From contig NZ_OZ034999.1 of assembly GCF_964030965.1 (NCBI RefSeq), positions 310,001 to 374,000 on the forward strand: a DNA stretch of 64,000 bases, read 5' to 3'. The position numbers were made by a program, and so were the translations under genes. Every line of letters begins with the position of its first letter. Positions within the stretch are counted from its first letter, which is position 1. Below, one piece after another: positions 43,878-54,450 of this stretch. Origin of the DNA: Spiroplasma endosymbiont of Amphimallon solstitiale (GTDB lineage Bacteria > Bacillota_I > Bacilli_A > Mycoplasmatales > VBWQ01). Below the pieces are notes generated by a model. That model had not been told where the DNA came from, ran no database searches, and saw only the letters and a list, made by a program, of their open reading frames with translations.

Positions 43878-43892
43878 TTATACTAAGTATAA
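43878..43892. promoter_or_regulatory. PerR/Fur-box-like palindrome
   Basis: TTATACTAAGTATAA, a perfect 7-1-7 inverted repeat (8-1-8 if the outer G/C is counted), matching the PerR box TTATAATNATTATAA at 13 of 15 positions. It lies 37 bp upstream of acpP and two genes upstream of the Fur-family regulator, so autoregulation is likely. TATACT within it may be the -10 region. Confidence 0.6.
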
Positions 43893-43928
43893 CTATTAAT
43901 AAAAATGATTTAAATTAGGAGTGAATTT

Positions 43929-44183
43929 ATGAATATTTTAAGTGAAATTCATAAAATTGTTAAAGAGGATTATCCAGAAATTAAAGAAAAAATTACACCG
44001 AAAACTAAATTTAAAGATGTAAAAATTGACTCTCTTGGATTAGTAATGATTGTTCTTAAATTAGAAAAAGAGCATCATGTAAAAATTGATGATAATAAAT
44101 TACTGGATTTACAAACAAAAACAATTCAAGATTTAATAAATGAAATTGAGAGATTAGAATCAGCAGAAAATAAAAAAAAGTAA
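43929..44183 (+). CDS. acpP: Acyl carrier protein
   Basis: 84 aa. The phosphopantetheine attachment site is IDSLGLVMIV, with Ser36. Helical, acidic overall with a basic C-terminus (ENKKK). AGGAGTG ribosome site. Carries acyl groups; in spiroplasmas, which lack full fatty-acid synthesis, it probably serves phospholipid acylation (inference). Followed by a Fur-family gene after 25 bp. Confidence 0.9.
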   Translation: MNILSEIHKIVKEDYPEIKEKITPKTKFKDVKIDSLGLVMIVLKLEKEHHVKIDDNKLLDLQTKTIQDLINEIERLESAENKKK

Positions 44184-44208
44184 TATTATATTTTATTAGG
44201 AGATTAGT

Positions 44209-44670
44209 ATGAATAAAAATTTTGAAAATATTATCCAAAAGTTGAAAGATAAAGACTATCGTTTAACTGATGTTCGTAAAGCAGTTATTAAAGTATTAAC
44301 GCTTAAGCAACATGTTAGTATTAATGATATTATTAGTTTTTTAACAAAAGAAGGTAATGATAATATTAATATTATGAGTATTTATAATACTATTGATTTA
44401 TTAATGACAGAACATATTATTCATGCTAATGTTTTTGAAGGAAAACAAATAATTTATGAACTATCAGAAAATACCGTTCATATTATTTGTAATTTTTGTA
44501 ATAAAATTATTCATACCTCTTTCGAAGATAAACAACAAATTTCACCATTACAAGAAGAAAAACTTGAAAAATTAGCAACTAAAAATAATTTTTATTTTTC
44601 ACATTATAAGTTAGAAATTCATGGAATTTGTGATAAATGTGAATTAAAAATAAAAAAAATGAAATTTTAA
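44209..44670 (+). CDS. Fur-family (PerR-like) regulator
   Basis: 153 aa. Winged helix: KDYRLTDVRKAVIKVLTLKQ and MSIYNTIDLLMTEHII. Dimer/metal domain: VHIICNFCNKIIH (CxxC) and HGICDKCELK (CxxC), the structural zinc site of PerR/Fur. A regulatory His is in FSHYKLEIHG. The usual H37-type His is not obvious. Metal or peroxide sensing is likely; a matching operator lies upstream at 43878. Confidence 0.88.
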   Translation: MNKNFENIIQKLKDKDYRLTDVRKAVIKVLTLKQHVSINDIISFLTKEGNDNINIMSIYNTIDLLMTEHIIHANVFEGKQIIYELSENTVHIICNFCNKIIHTSFEDKQQISPLQEEKLEKLATKNNFYFSHYKLEIHGICDKCELKIKKMKF

Positions 44671-44729
44671 TTGAACTTAAAACTTCTTTCGCGTAAAATT
44701 GAACATGTACTATTTAAATTAAATATTTT

Positions 44730-44804
44730 AGGGGTGTAGTTCAATGGTAGAACATCGGCCTTCAGATCCGAGTGTTGTGGGTTCGAGTCCTGCCACCCCT
44801 GCCA
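44730..44804 (+). tRNA. tRNA-Trp (UCA), decoding UGA
   Basis: 75 nt. Acceptor AGGGGTG pairs with CACCCCT; D-arm GTTCAATGGTAGAAC; anticodon loop CTTCAGA gives anticodon UCA (T33, then TCA); T-arm GTGGGTTCGAGTCCTGC; GCCA end. The last anticodon-stem pair is C-T, and position 37 is G rather than A. It explains the in-frame UGA codons of the whole window. Confidence 0.9.
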
Positions 44805-44809
44805 TTATT

Positions 44810-44850
44810 AAAAATCACTTTTAAATGTTTCTCATAAAAGTGAATTTTTT
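44810..44850 (+). terminator. Terminator after tRNA-Trp
   Basis: AAAAATCACTTTTA / TAAAAGTGAATTTTTT. Shared with the convergent degV gene. Confidence 0.75.
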
Positions 44851-44851
44851 A

Positions 44852-45742
44852 TTATAATTTTGGTAATTTATCTTTATCTAAATTAAAAGCAACAAAACTG
44901 AAGGTTCCAATTCCTGTATGAGCACAAATTACATTTGCTAAATTAATAGTTTTGACGTTTTTAATGCCATAATCTTTAACAAATTTTGTAACTTTTTCTA
45001 TTTCTTTTGCCTCAGCAAAAGCATGAATAATGTAAAAAAGAGTAATACTTTCTATTTTTTTACTTTTATTAATTTCTTTAAGAGTATTTTTAATAGCTTT
45101 ATCTCATGTTCTTGTTTTATCAAATTTATCAATGGTTCCGTCAAAAGATAAAATTGGAGTTATTTTTAAAATAGTAGCTAAGGCTGCTGCTGATTTTGAA
45201 ATTCTACCACCACGAACTAAATAATTTAAATCATAAGGTAAAATAAATGCTATATAGTTATCTCTTATTAATTTTAGTGCTTCTATAATATCATTAACAT
45301 TATTTTTTTCGTTAAGTGACATTTGATATGCTTTTTTAACTAATAGTCAGTTAATAACTGAAACACCATTACTATCAAAAACAAAAACTTTATCTTTAAA
45401 ATTAGATTCTTTTGATAACATAGTAGCAGTATTATATTGACCCGATAACCCCTTTGATAAAGGAATAAAAATAATCTTTTCAAATTTAGTTAAAGCATCT
45501 TCTCAAATTATACTCATTTGACCAAGTGGTGTTTGCGAAGTTTTGGCAGATTGTTTTTCATGAACTATTCTATTATAGAATTCTTCATCCTTTAGAATGT
45601 TAGGGTCATCAGTAGTGGTTGTATCATCACTAAAAGTGATTAATAATGGACAAAATCCAATATTCATTTCTTTTAAATCTTTAATTGAAAATCCTGAAGA
45701 GGAATCAGCAACAATACCAATTTTTTTTTTCAATTTTCTCAC
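44852..45742 (-). CDS. degV: DegV family fatty-acid-binding protein
   Basis: 296 aa. N-terminal VADSSSGFSIKDLKEMNIGF and PLSKGLSGQYNTA, the lipid-carboxylate binding loops, and the C-terminal domain with PYDLNYLVRGGRISKSAAAL (LxyLxkGGRI signature) and IKNVKTINLANVICAHTGIG. DegV/FakB proteins bind a fatty acid for a fatty-acid kinase. Start is GTG at 45742, chosen because it directly follows TTAGGG; the next methionine would be inside the fold. Confidence 0.9.
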
Positions 45743-46375
45743 CCTAACTATAATATTTTTTACTTATTTATTAAATTATAACATATATTTTTTACTTAAA
45801 AATGGACTTTCATTGTCGAAAGATATATAAAATAGTTAATTATGTTGTTTTTGGAGTGGTTGATTCTTGCTTCTTAGATCTTTTTACCAGAACATTAATT
45901 TTAAAAAAACTGAATGTATTCTAAAAACAATTGTGTTATATAATTAACACTAATTTTGACATGAAAGGATTTTATTAATAAATTAAATATTTTTTCAAAA
46001 TTAAAAATTATTAATGATGAAAAAAAATTTTCAATTAGATATCTAACAAAATATATTAAACCAAAACTATCAGCATATTACTTTTTAAAAATCAAGAAAA
46101 ATTTATTAAAAAAGTTAAAAAATAAAACTCATTAAGTAATAAAAATAAAAAAATCCAAATAAATGAATGACTACTTAAAAACTCAAATCCATATTGAAAT
46201 ATTGATGAAAATATTAATGATGTAAATCAATATGTTGTGTTTTTTCTAATTATCAAAGAATATATTTTAAATTTCTAAAACCCCGATATTTTTATATCAA
46301 ATCTGTTTTATTTCATAAATCATATAAAATAATTACATTATGAAAAATTTAAAGATTTAAAGAGAGGGTTATATT
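45743..46375. other. Noncoding stretch with a gene relic
   Basis: No intact gene. From about 45970 to 46280 the plus strand keeps two short frames (NIFSKLKIINDEKKFSIRYL, LLKKLKNKTH stop, then KIQINEWLLKNSNPYWNIDE) that look like remains of one basic protein with stops. AT-rich flanks otherwise empty; the GAGAGGG site at 46360-46367 belongs to the next gene. Confidence 0.4.
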
Positions 46376-46969
46376 ATGAAAAAGAAAATTATTAAAACAA
46401 TCATTGCATCAACTGCATTAACTAGTGGTATTCCTGCTGAAAGTGGTACCTTAACTAAAATAGAAACTGAAACAGAAAATGAATTAGAAGAAAAAGATGA
46501 AAGAGTAAATTCTACAAAAAAAAGAGTTAAAAGGCAAACTCCACCAAGTTTACAAAAAACAATGACAACAATTAATATTGGTCAAATTGAAGCGAATGAT
46601 AAACAACATATTATTCAAAGATTAAGAGAAATTAATCATCCAATTTTATCTAGAGAAGATTTTTTAGAAAATATTGAATTTGAAAACATTACAAATATTA
46701 ATGCAACAGTGCATGCTGGTATTAACATTTACGATCAAAATCCCGCAAGAAATATTCCAAAAAATTTAAATTTTACTATTAACTTTACACCTCAAAGATT
46801 AACATTATCAAGTATTCTTATTAGAACTGAGTTAGGAGAATTGTTAGATAATGCACCATTAACAATAATAGAGAGACTAAATTTTTTAAATCCCGATTTG
46901 CATTTACGTTATCCTAGTTTTACAAATAGACATCCTATAGGCATAAATAATTTTCAAATTTTATCATAA
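46376..46969 (+). CDS. Putative secreted protein with a basic cleavage-like site
   Basis: 197 aa. N-terminus MKKKIIKTIIASTALTSGIP is a short signal-peptide-like segment. An acidic stretch follows (ETETENELEEKDERV), then KKRVKRQTPP, a multibasic site like those cut by host proprotein convertases, then a soluble domain (QIEANDKQHIIQRLREINHP...) with beta strands. No family recognised. It stands alone, next to a MITE. The layout pro-segment / basic site / domain is the reason for interest. Confidence 0.6.
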   Translation: MKKKIIKTIIASTALTSGIPAESGTLTKIETETENELEEKDERVNSTKKRVKRQTPPSLQKTMTTINIGQIEANDKQHIIQRLREINHPILSREDFLENIEFENITNINATVHAGINIYDQNPARNIPKNLNFTINFTPQRLTLSSILIRTELGELLDNAPLTIIERLNFLNPDLHLRYPSFTNRHPIGINNFQILS

Positions 46970-46997
46970 AATGTTTATGATTTTCAACAGAATAATC

Positions 46998-47160
46998 CTT
47001 TAATTTTGTAGAAAAGTAATGATACATGATAAAGTGTTATTTTTAGAGAATTTTTACACTAAATAATGTTAATTTTAACAAATTTTTAATTAAAAATAAT
47101 ATTTTAAGTGTAAATTGATGAATAATTTTTGGTCATCGATACTTTTCTACATAATTAAAA
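46998..47160 (-). repeat. 163-bp MITE, copy 5
   Basis: Intergenic. Two substitutions against the consensus, and no matching duplication (GAATAATC left, TAAAATTC right), so it is older or recombined. The right flank TAAAATTC equals the duplication of copy 7. Confidence 0.88.
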
Positions 47161-47367
47161 TAAAATTCTAAATTTTTATTTGTAATATTGGTGTTTAAAA
47201 GTTTAGAATGTATTCTTTTGTAATTATAAAACATAACATATTAGGCTTATTTCATAATTAAAATTTTAATTTTGGAATAAGTCAAAATAATAATTATGAA
47301 AATTTTTTTATTTTTAGTAAAATTAAGTGTAATATTAATAATATTATAAAGAAGTGGAAGTGACAAA
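47161..47367. other. secG leader region
   Basis: Contains an imperfect inverted repeat GGCTTATTTC / GGAATAAGTC (47242-47282) and an AT-rich promoter-like stretch before secG. No gene. Confidence 0.4.
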
Positions 47368-47631
47368 ATGAGTCAAAACATTATTTTTGCTTTTGAAATT
47401 ATTGCCTTAATTATCGCTATATTATTAGTAATTTTAGGTTTATTACAAGGTAAAAAAAATCATAATGGACTTGGTGCTTTAAGTGGGGGTAATCAAGAAT
47501 TATTTGCTAGTACTAAAGAACGTGGTTGAAGTAAGTTATTTTCTATTGCCACTTTAGTATTAGGTATATCGTTATTTACTATGGCAATAATAGTAAGAAT
47601 TCTTATTAATACTATTGGAGTTATAAATTAA
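47368..47631 (+). CDS. secG: Protein translocase subunit SecG
   Basis: 87 aa with two membrane helices (FAFEIIALIIAILLVILGLL and ATLVLGISLFTMAIIVRIL) and the intervening loop GKKNHNGLGALSGGNQELFA, as in SecG. Accessory subunit of SecYEG. GAAGTGGAAG ribosome site. In Gram-positive relatives secG-rnr-smpB-ssrA are adjacent, as here before the insertions. Confidence 0.88.
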
Positions 47632-47646
47632 TGATAATTATTTTAT

Positions 47647-47675
47647 AAAAAGGCACACTAAAATGTGCCTTTTTA
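47647..47675 (+). terminator. Terminator after secG
   Basis: AAAAAGGCACA / TGTGCCTTTTT, loop of 7 nt. Confidence 0.85.
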
Positions 47676-47737
47676 TAAATTTTAAAAGATAGATTATAAT
47701 TAATTATATAATTAGGATAAAGTTGGGATTGATTGAA

Positions 47738-49960
47738 ATGAAGCAAGAGATTATTAATGAGTTACAAAATAGTATTACACCTTTATCAACGGTTGATTTA
47801 ACAGTGAAACTTAATATTACTAATCATCATCAACAGCAAGAACTTATTGCTGATTTAGAAGAATTGAAAAATAGTGAAATTATTTTGGAAAATAAAGAAC
47901 AACAATTTTATATGCTAAAAAATAATAATTTATTTATTGGCAAAATTCAAATTACTAAAAAAGGATTTGGATTTGTTAAATTATTAAATAGTGAAGAAGA
48001 ATATTACGTTAATATAAAAAACATAAATAATGCGTTAAATAATGATGAAGTATTATGTAAGTTAGTAAAAATTAATAATCAGAATGATGAGGCTGTAGTA
48101 TTAAAAATTATTAAACGTGATACTAATCTTCTTGTTGGTACTGTTATTGTTAATGCAGATACGAAAGTAAAAACATTATTAATTCAAAATGCAAAGTTAC
48201 AACAGTATGAAGTTAATATTTTAAATCCTGATAAAGCGTTAGAAAATAATATTGTTGTTGCAAAAATTAAAAATTTTGAACAAAATATTTTTAATGTTAC
48301 TATTACTAAAATCTTGGGTAATATTAATGATCCTGGTGTTGATATTTTAGCTGTTATTTATGAAATTGGCATTAAAGCACAATTTGATGTTGAAACATTA
48401 GCAGCAACAGATAAGGTGCCATTAACAGTTTTAGAATCAGATAAAATTGGTCGTATTGATTTGACTAAAGAGTTATTAGTTACAATTGATGGTAAAGATG
48501 CTAAAGATTTTGATGATGCTATTTGTGTTACTAAACTAGCTAATGGTAATTATCGTTTAATTGTAGCTATTGCTGATGTTAGTCATTATGTAACAGAAAA
48601 TAGTCCTTTAGATGAAGAGGCATTTACTCGTGGTACATCTGTTTACTTAGCAGATCGTGTTATTCCTATGTTACCAACGCAGTTATCAAATGGTATTTGT
48701 TCTTTAAATGAACAAGTAGAACGTTTATGTATGGTTTGTGATATGGAAATTGATAAGAATGGTTTAACAGTAAAACATAAAATTTATCAGGCATTTATGA
48801 AATCAGCAAGAAGAATGAATTATGACGAAGTAAATGATGGATATAATGGTAAAAATCCAAATTTTATTAAAACACATCCACAAATTTGAGAAATGTTACT
48901 AAAAGCAAAAGAATTGCACCAAATTTTATGAAAGTTTAAACAAGATGCTGGAGTAATTGATTTTGAAATTAATGAAGCAAAAACAATTATTAACGACAAT
49001 GGAGAAGTAACTGATATTATTTTAAGAACTCGTGATATCGCTGAAAAATTAATTGAAAGTTTTATGATTAGAGCTAATGAAGTAGTTGCTAAAACTGTAT
49101 TTGATATGAAATTACCTTTTATTTATCGTGTTCATGAACATCCTCGTTCTAAAAAAATGCATCAAATGGTTACAATTCTGAAATTAATGGGCATTAAACT
49201 AAATCCAAAAATCACAAATATTAGTTCAAAAGATTTACAATTATTATTAAATTCTTTAAAACAATTACCAACATTTCAAATTTTATCAACTTTATTATTA
49301 AGAAGTATGGAAAAAGCACAGTATACTAATAAATGTATTGGCCATTTTGGACTTGCTAGTGATTATTATACACATTTTACTTCGCCAATTAGACGTTATC
49401 CTGATTTAATAGTTCATCGTTTATTGCGTCAATATATAGTTAAAAGAGAAATAAATGCTAAAATAATTGAGAAATATCAAAGTTTTACTAATTGAGCTGC
49501 TGAGCAATCTAGTAATATGGAATTAAAAGCATTAGAGTGTGAACGAGCTGTAGATCAAATGAAAAAAGCAGAATACATGATGCAATTTATTGGTCATAAA
49601 TTTGAAGGTATAATTTCTAGTGTAACTGGCTTTGGATTATTTGTTGAGTTAGATAATACAATTGAGGGTTTAATTAGAATTGCAGACATGACTGATGATT
49701 ATTATATTTTTAATGAAAAAGCGATGATTTTGTTTGGTGAAAGAAAACGAAAACAGTATGCTCTTGGTCAAAAGGTCAGTGTTCTTGTTAAAAGTGCAAA
49801 TAAAGTTGCTAGAACTATTGATTTTATTTTAGAAGAAAATGGTCAGCAAAATAAAAACCGTGATAAAAATAATAATAATCAATCATCAAAAATGTATAAA
49901 GCAAATAATTTTAAATATAGAAAAAAGATAAAACTAAATGGTAAAGTTAAAAAAAAATAA
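47738..49960 (+). CDS. rnr: Ribonuclease R
   Basis: 740 aa processive 3'-5' exoribonuclease. Domains: N-terminal helix-turn-helix (LNITNHHQQQELIADLEELK), cold-shock domains with GFGFVKLL, the RNB catalytic domain with IDGKDAKDFDDAIC (four metal Asp) and SPIRRYPDLIVHRLL, and a C-terminal S1 domain (FEGIISSVTGFGLFVELDNT) with a basic tail (KYRKKIKLNGKVKKK). ATG 47738 chosen over the in-frame TTG at 47723. Works with tmRNA in trans-translation quality control; smpB and ssrA are downstream. Confidence 0.95.
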
Positions 49961-49987
49961 AAGTGAAAAGAAAAATGGAGTAAAAAA

Positions 49988-50602
49988 ATGAAAATACAAG
50001 GGCAAAAAAGATTAATTCAACAAAGCAATCTTAACATTGAATGCTATTATTATAATTATTTTAAATCGCCAGGCTTAAAACAATATCCGGATTTATTATG
50101 AGTTAATGAAGATTATAACTTAATTAAGCAAGTAAATATTGAACAAGATATTGTAATAAGATTAGCAACTAATTTATTTGAAGTTGGTCAAAAATTTAAT
50201 TTGTTTGAAAATTTAGATTATTTTATTATGATGCCAAAAAAACCTACTTCAGTTAGTAGTTTAGAATTAGTAATAATTGAATTAGTTAAAATTATTAAAA
50301 AAAAATTAAATTATAAAATATTATTTATTAATAATATTTTCCAAGTTGATAACTACCGTAAATTTTGAGAAAATAAATTAAAAGTTAGCGAAAGACAAAT
50401 GGAAATTACTAATAAGATTCATTTATTACCTAAATATATTAATTTTTTTAATAAAAAAAACATTATTATTATTGATGATATAGTTGCCTCGGGAATTTCT
50501 ATTGCCCAAACTATTTTAGAAATTATCAATAATAATAATAATTTTAAAATTAAAGCTTTGTGTTATGGTTCAGTTTATAATTGAGAAGAAATTTATAAAT
50601 AG
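49988..50602 (+). CDS. Phosphoribosyltransferase-like protein
   Basis: 204 aa. The C-terminal half carries the PRPP-binding motif IIIIDDIVASGISIAQ near residues 160-175, preceded by FFNKKN. The rest has alpha/beta pattern but no CxxC as in ComF. Substrate unknown (ComF-like or salvage PRTase). ATGGAG ribosome site 7 bp upstream; stop abuts the convergent 50603-50995 gene. Confidence 0.6.
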
Positions 50603-50995
50603 TTAAAAGAGTTTCCTAATTTTTCTCTTTTTTTCTTCTAATGAGTCTGATTCAGATATATTATAAGAATCCTCAATATTATTTATAAATGCATAATTAA
50701 TTTCAGCATTAATTTGATTTTTAGCAATAAGTTTTAAAATAAAATCAGCAGTATCTGCTTCTAAAGCAAATGTGTAAATTTCAAATTCATCTTCATTAAT
50801 AATTTCCGTTTTAGTAGAAATTTTTAAAATATGATTTTGTTCATCAATAATAATTTTGCAAACCTCAAGTTTTTTACCAGTTAAAATCTTATAAATAATT
50901 ACTTTATCATTATTATTTTTATCAAAACCCAAATCGCCTTGATAAAATTGACTATTTTTTACTGCTGTTGCTTTACTATTTAACTCTCCTGCCAT
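50603..50995 (-). CDS. 130-aa conserved-looking hypothetical protein
   Basis: MAGELNSKATAVKNSQFYQG, then alternating strands (KVIIYKILTGKKLEVCKIII, HILKISTKTEI) and a charged C-terminus. Soluble. GAAAGGAGTCTAAGGACATG is a good start. No family recognised. Convergent with the PRTase. Confidence 0.6.
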   Translation of the reverse strand: MAGELNSKATAVKNSQFYQGDLGFDKNNNDKVIIYKILTGKKLEVCKIIIDEQNHILKISTKTEIINEDEFEIYTFALEADTADFILKLIAKNQINAEINYAFINNIEDSYNISESDSLEEKKRKIRKLF

Positions 50996-51144
50996 GTCCT
51001 TAGACTCCTTTCAGTTGTTTATTAATATATAAAATTAACAAAAACCCGTAAAACAAATATAAAATCTATTTCTTGAGTCGCTATACAACAAATATTAATT
51101 TTATGTTTAATTTTACATTAATCATTTCTAGAAAAACTATTGAT

Positions 51145-51166
51145 TAATCTAACCTTCATTAGATTA
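51145..51166. promoter_or_regulatory. Promoter of smpB with an 8-bp inverted repeat
   Basis: TAATCTAA-CCTTCA-TTAGATTA (perfect 8-bp arms) covers the spacer of TTGATT-17-ATTATA. It could be an operator, or a short hairpin. Confidence 0.45.
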
Positions 51167-51271
51167 TAGCATGTTCTTAATAAAAAACAAATTTAAGTAA
51201 GTATTTCAGTATTTATGAAATTATTATTATATAATCTAATTATAAAGTTTATGAAAATAATGGTGGAAACA

Positions 51272-51703
51272 ATGAAAATAATTGCAAAAAATAAAAAAGC
51301 GTACTTTAATTATAAATTATTAGAAAAATTAGAAGTGGGAATTGTTTTGACTGGTTCTGAAATTAAATCAATTCGTTTAGGTAATGTATCTTTACAGGAT
51401 AGTTATGTAACTTTTAGTAATAATGAAGCTTATATTATTAATATGAACATTACTACTTATAAATTTACTACTAGTTATATACTTGATCCATTAAGAAAAA
51501 GAAAATTACTTTTAAATGCTCGTGAAATTAAAAAAATTCAACAAGAACAAAAGCAAAAAAACTTAACTGTTGTTCCAACAATGATATATTTAAATAGTAA
51601 AAGTAGAGCAAAGTTAGAAATAGCATTGGCTCGTGGTAAAAAAAATTATGATAAAAGAGAGACCATTAAAAATCGTGATGCAGTAAGACAAATCAAAAAA
51701 TAA
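51272..51703 (+). CDS. smpB: SsrA-binding protein SmpB
   Basis: 143 aa. Starts MKIIAKNKKAYFNYKLLEKL; then LTGSEIKSIRLGNVSLQDSY (tmRNA-binding OB fold), PLRKRKLLLNAREIKKIQQE and the basic C-terminal tail KKNYDKRETIKNRDAVRQIKK, all typical. ATG 51272 follows GGTGG; two earlier in-frame ATGs (51215, 51251) lack a site. Partner of the tmRNA at 62942. Confidence 0.95.
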   Translation: MKIIAKNKKAYFNYKLLEKLEVGIVLTGSEIKSIRLGNVSLQDSYVTFSNNEAYIINMNITTYKFTTSYILDPLRKRKLLLNAREIKKIQQEQKQKNLTVVPTMIYLNSKSRAKLEIALARGKKNYDKRETIKNRDAVRQIKK

Positions 51704-51860
51704 TAATTTAATTAAGAAAGGAAAAAACTATGATAATATGATTACCTTTCTTAATAATCTTTTGTTTATTTACAAGTTTTTATTTATTTTGGCAATGTTT
51801 AGTAATCTGTGTAACTTACAAAAATAACTATGTTTAATTAATTCTAGTAAATATAATTAA

Positions 51861-53294
51861 ATGACTAGAAAGAGTGAGTTACAGATGGCTAAAAAACAAA
51901 ATATTAATAATAATGATCCAATATCAAAAGCAGTAGATTTATTATTAGAAAATACTTTTAATTATGTAGAAAAGTATGGATGACCAAAAATTATTCATCA
52001 ATTTACACTTAAAATATTATTTTTAATTAAAAATTTGTTAAAAGTAACATTATTTAGTGTAAAAATTCTCTAAAAATAACACTTTATCATGTATAATTAC
52101 TTTTCTACAAAATTAAAGGAAAATACTGAAGATTTAACAACAGTTTTTAAAGAAGGGGGTTTATATAAAGAATTAACAAAACGTTTAGTTGAAAAAATGT
52201 TGAATTCTGAAATGCAAAATTATTTAGGATATGAAAAAAATCAACATAGTAATACTGAAAATGCTCGTAATGGTACAAGTTCAAAAAAATTAATAACTCA
52301 ACAAGGTAAAATTGAGATTGATGTACCAAGAGATCGCAATAGTGATTTTACTCCTGTAATAGTTGCAAAAAGACAGCGAAGATTTGATGGTTTTGATCAA
52401 CAAGTGCTTTCACTATATGCAAAAGGTATGACTCTATCTGACATTAGAATGCAGTTACAAGAGTTATATCATGGTGCTGATATTAGTGAAAGTGTTATTA
52501 GTCAAATTACTGATGATGTTATTGATGATGTCAAAGCATGACAAAATCGACCATTAGAAAGCATTTATCCGATTGTTTATTTTGATTGTATAGTAGTTAA
52601 AGTTCGACAAGATAAACGGATTATTAATAAATCAGTTTATATAGCATTAGGAGTTGATTTAGAAGGTAAAAAAGATGTTTTAGGCTTATGAATTAGTGAA
52701 AATGAAGGTGCTAAATTTTGATTAGCTAATTTCACAGAAATGAAAAATCGAGGCTTAAATGATATTTTGATTGCTTGTAGTGATAATTTAACAGGCATGT
52801 CAGAAGCAATACAAGCAGTTTATCCTAAAACAGAACATCAATTATGCATTGTTCATCAAATTCGAAATAGTTTAAAATATGTTTCATACAAACATCGAAA
52901 AACTCTAGTTACAGATTTAAAACCAATTTATAGTGCATGTAGTGAAGAACAAGCAATGCAAGCTTTAGAATCATTTGAAAGTAAATGAAATAAACAATAT
53001 CCCCAAATTGCTAAATCTTGATATAAAAATTGAGAAAATTTGATGATTTTTATTAGTTATCCTGCAGAAATCAAAAGAGTAATTTATACAACAAATGCTA
53101 TTGAATCTGTTAATAGTCAATTACGAAAAGTTATTAGAAACAAAAAAGCTTTTCCTAATGATATGTCAGTTTTTAAAATATTTTATTTAGCAATTGAAAA
53201 TATAACAAAAAAATGAACATTGCCTATTCAAAATTGAAATACAGCAATTGCTCATTTTATGATAAAATTTGAAGACAGAATTAATCTGAACTAG
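51861..53294 (+). pseudogene. IS256 (Mutator-type) transposase, split by MITE
   Basis: Frame starts at ATG 51861 or 51885 (MAKKQNINNNDPISKAVDLL), interrupted after LLLENT by the MITE, and continues ENTEDLTTVFKEGGLYKELT. Catalytic segments are present: YFDCIVVKVRQD (Asp), ACSDNLTG (Asp), the HQLCIVHQIRNS signature and [15 protein letters not shown] (Glu). The intact protein would be ~420 aa. Confidence 0.88.
51956..52118 (+). repeat. 163-bp MITE, copy 6
   Basis: Duplication GAAAATAC at 51948-51955 and 52119-52126. Sense to the transposase and in frame with it at the exit (MYNYFSTKLKENTED). One substitution near 52094. Confidence 0.93.
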
Positions 53295-54450
53295 TACTTT
53301 GTAAAACAAAGATACACAGATTTCTAAAAAGCCTCTTTATTTTTTCTTTTTAAGCAAAAGATAAATAAGTGGCAATGATTATTTATTAGTTATTATTTTT
53401 TTCTTTATCTTGGTATTAATAGTTTAAAAGCTATTAATAATTTTTTAGTTTTATCATTAACTAATTTAGTAACTGAAGCAATTAGTATTACAGTGATTAT
53501 TTCGCTTACTGTAATTATTTTTGCTATACCAGCTACTTTTTTTTACTGCAAAATTTAAAAAAAAGAAAGTTGTATATTTGATGAATGCATAGTTGACTTT
53601 TAGTTACTTGCTGTTTAGTTTTAATTGTACCAAATTTTTGATCTTTGATTTTGTTAAATATTGCGTTAGGAATGAGTACTGCATCATTGGGAGTTCATGA
53701 ATTAATGTTCAATGAACAATATTTTGTAAAATCACATGCTTTTTTAACTTTTACTATACTTATTGTTCCGGGATTATTGGCAAGTTTAATTATTATACCA
53801 ATTAATATGCTTACGCTTAATATTTCAACTATTACAATTTCAAAAATCAGTTATTTTATTATTGCTGCTTTGTGTTTTTTCATTTTGACTTTTTTCATGT
53901 CTTTTCTTTTGCGAGAAGATCCAAAAAATATGGGTATGCATGATGAAATAGTTTTAAAAAAAATTAAAACTTTTTCTCAATGAAAAATAATAATTTTAAT
54001 TATGTTTGGATTAACTATTTATTTAATTTATTATTTAATGAATTCTCAATTTTTTAATTATAAAATAAGTAATATTGATCAAAGATGGCATGTTTATAAA
54101 ACTTTATTTACTACTTTGCCACAAGTAATTGGTGTTTTTTTATTGGGATGATGATTATATTATTTTTTCAGTGCTAATATTGCTTTATATTTTGGTTTTG
54201 GAATTTATATAGTAAGTATTATTATTAGTTGGGACGGTAACAAAAACGGAGGATATAATTACTTTTTAAACATTTCTTTTAAATTATAGACAAGAAATAA
54301 TTGTAATTATATGCAATTGTAAATTTATCTTGCTACTAAATTAAATTAATTTCAATTAAAATACAAATATTAAAAAATCAATAATAAAATTAATATTTAT
54401 ACACAACAAAAATTCTTATTAACTTTTAATTTAATAAGTTTTTAATATTT

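Larger units (their letters stand above)
51791..53335 (+). mobile_element. IS256-family copy A with MITE insertion
   Basis: Ends GGCAATGTTTAGTAATCTG and GAAATCTGTGTA-type inverted partner (…CAGATTTCTAAAAAGCCTC); TTTATTTT duplicated on both sides. Without the MITE and its duplication it is 1374 bp. Confidence 0.9.
51730..54230 (+). pseudogene. MFS-type permease gene, broken three times
   Basis: Pieces 51730-51790 and 53336-54230. AAGAAAGGAAAAAACTATG start; MIIWLPFLIIFCLFTSFYLF. IS256 copy A sits at 51791-53335 with a TTTATTTT duplication. A T8 run (53537-53544) shifts the frame before LLQNLKKRKLYIWWMHSWLL. Prophage 2 then cuts the gene at 54231. Retained membrane segments (ASLIIIPINMLTLNISTITI, FFILTFFMSFLLREDPKNMG) and the RxDPKxMG loop suggest the MFS sugar-phosphate-type fold; substrate unknown. 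Confidence 0.7.

Noticed and set aside
44730-44804. tRNA-Glu (UUC) or tRNA-Leu (CAG) reading of the anticodon loop
   Set aside because: Only the register with T33 and anticodon TCA gives a seven-base loop and a nearly complete stem; there is no long variable arm for Leu.
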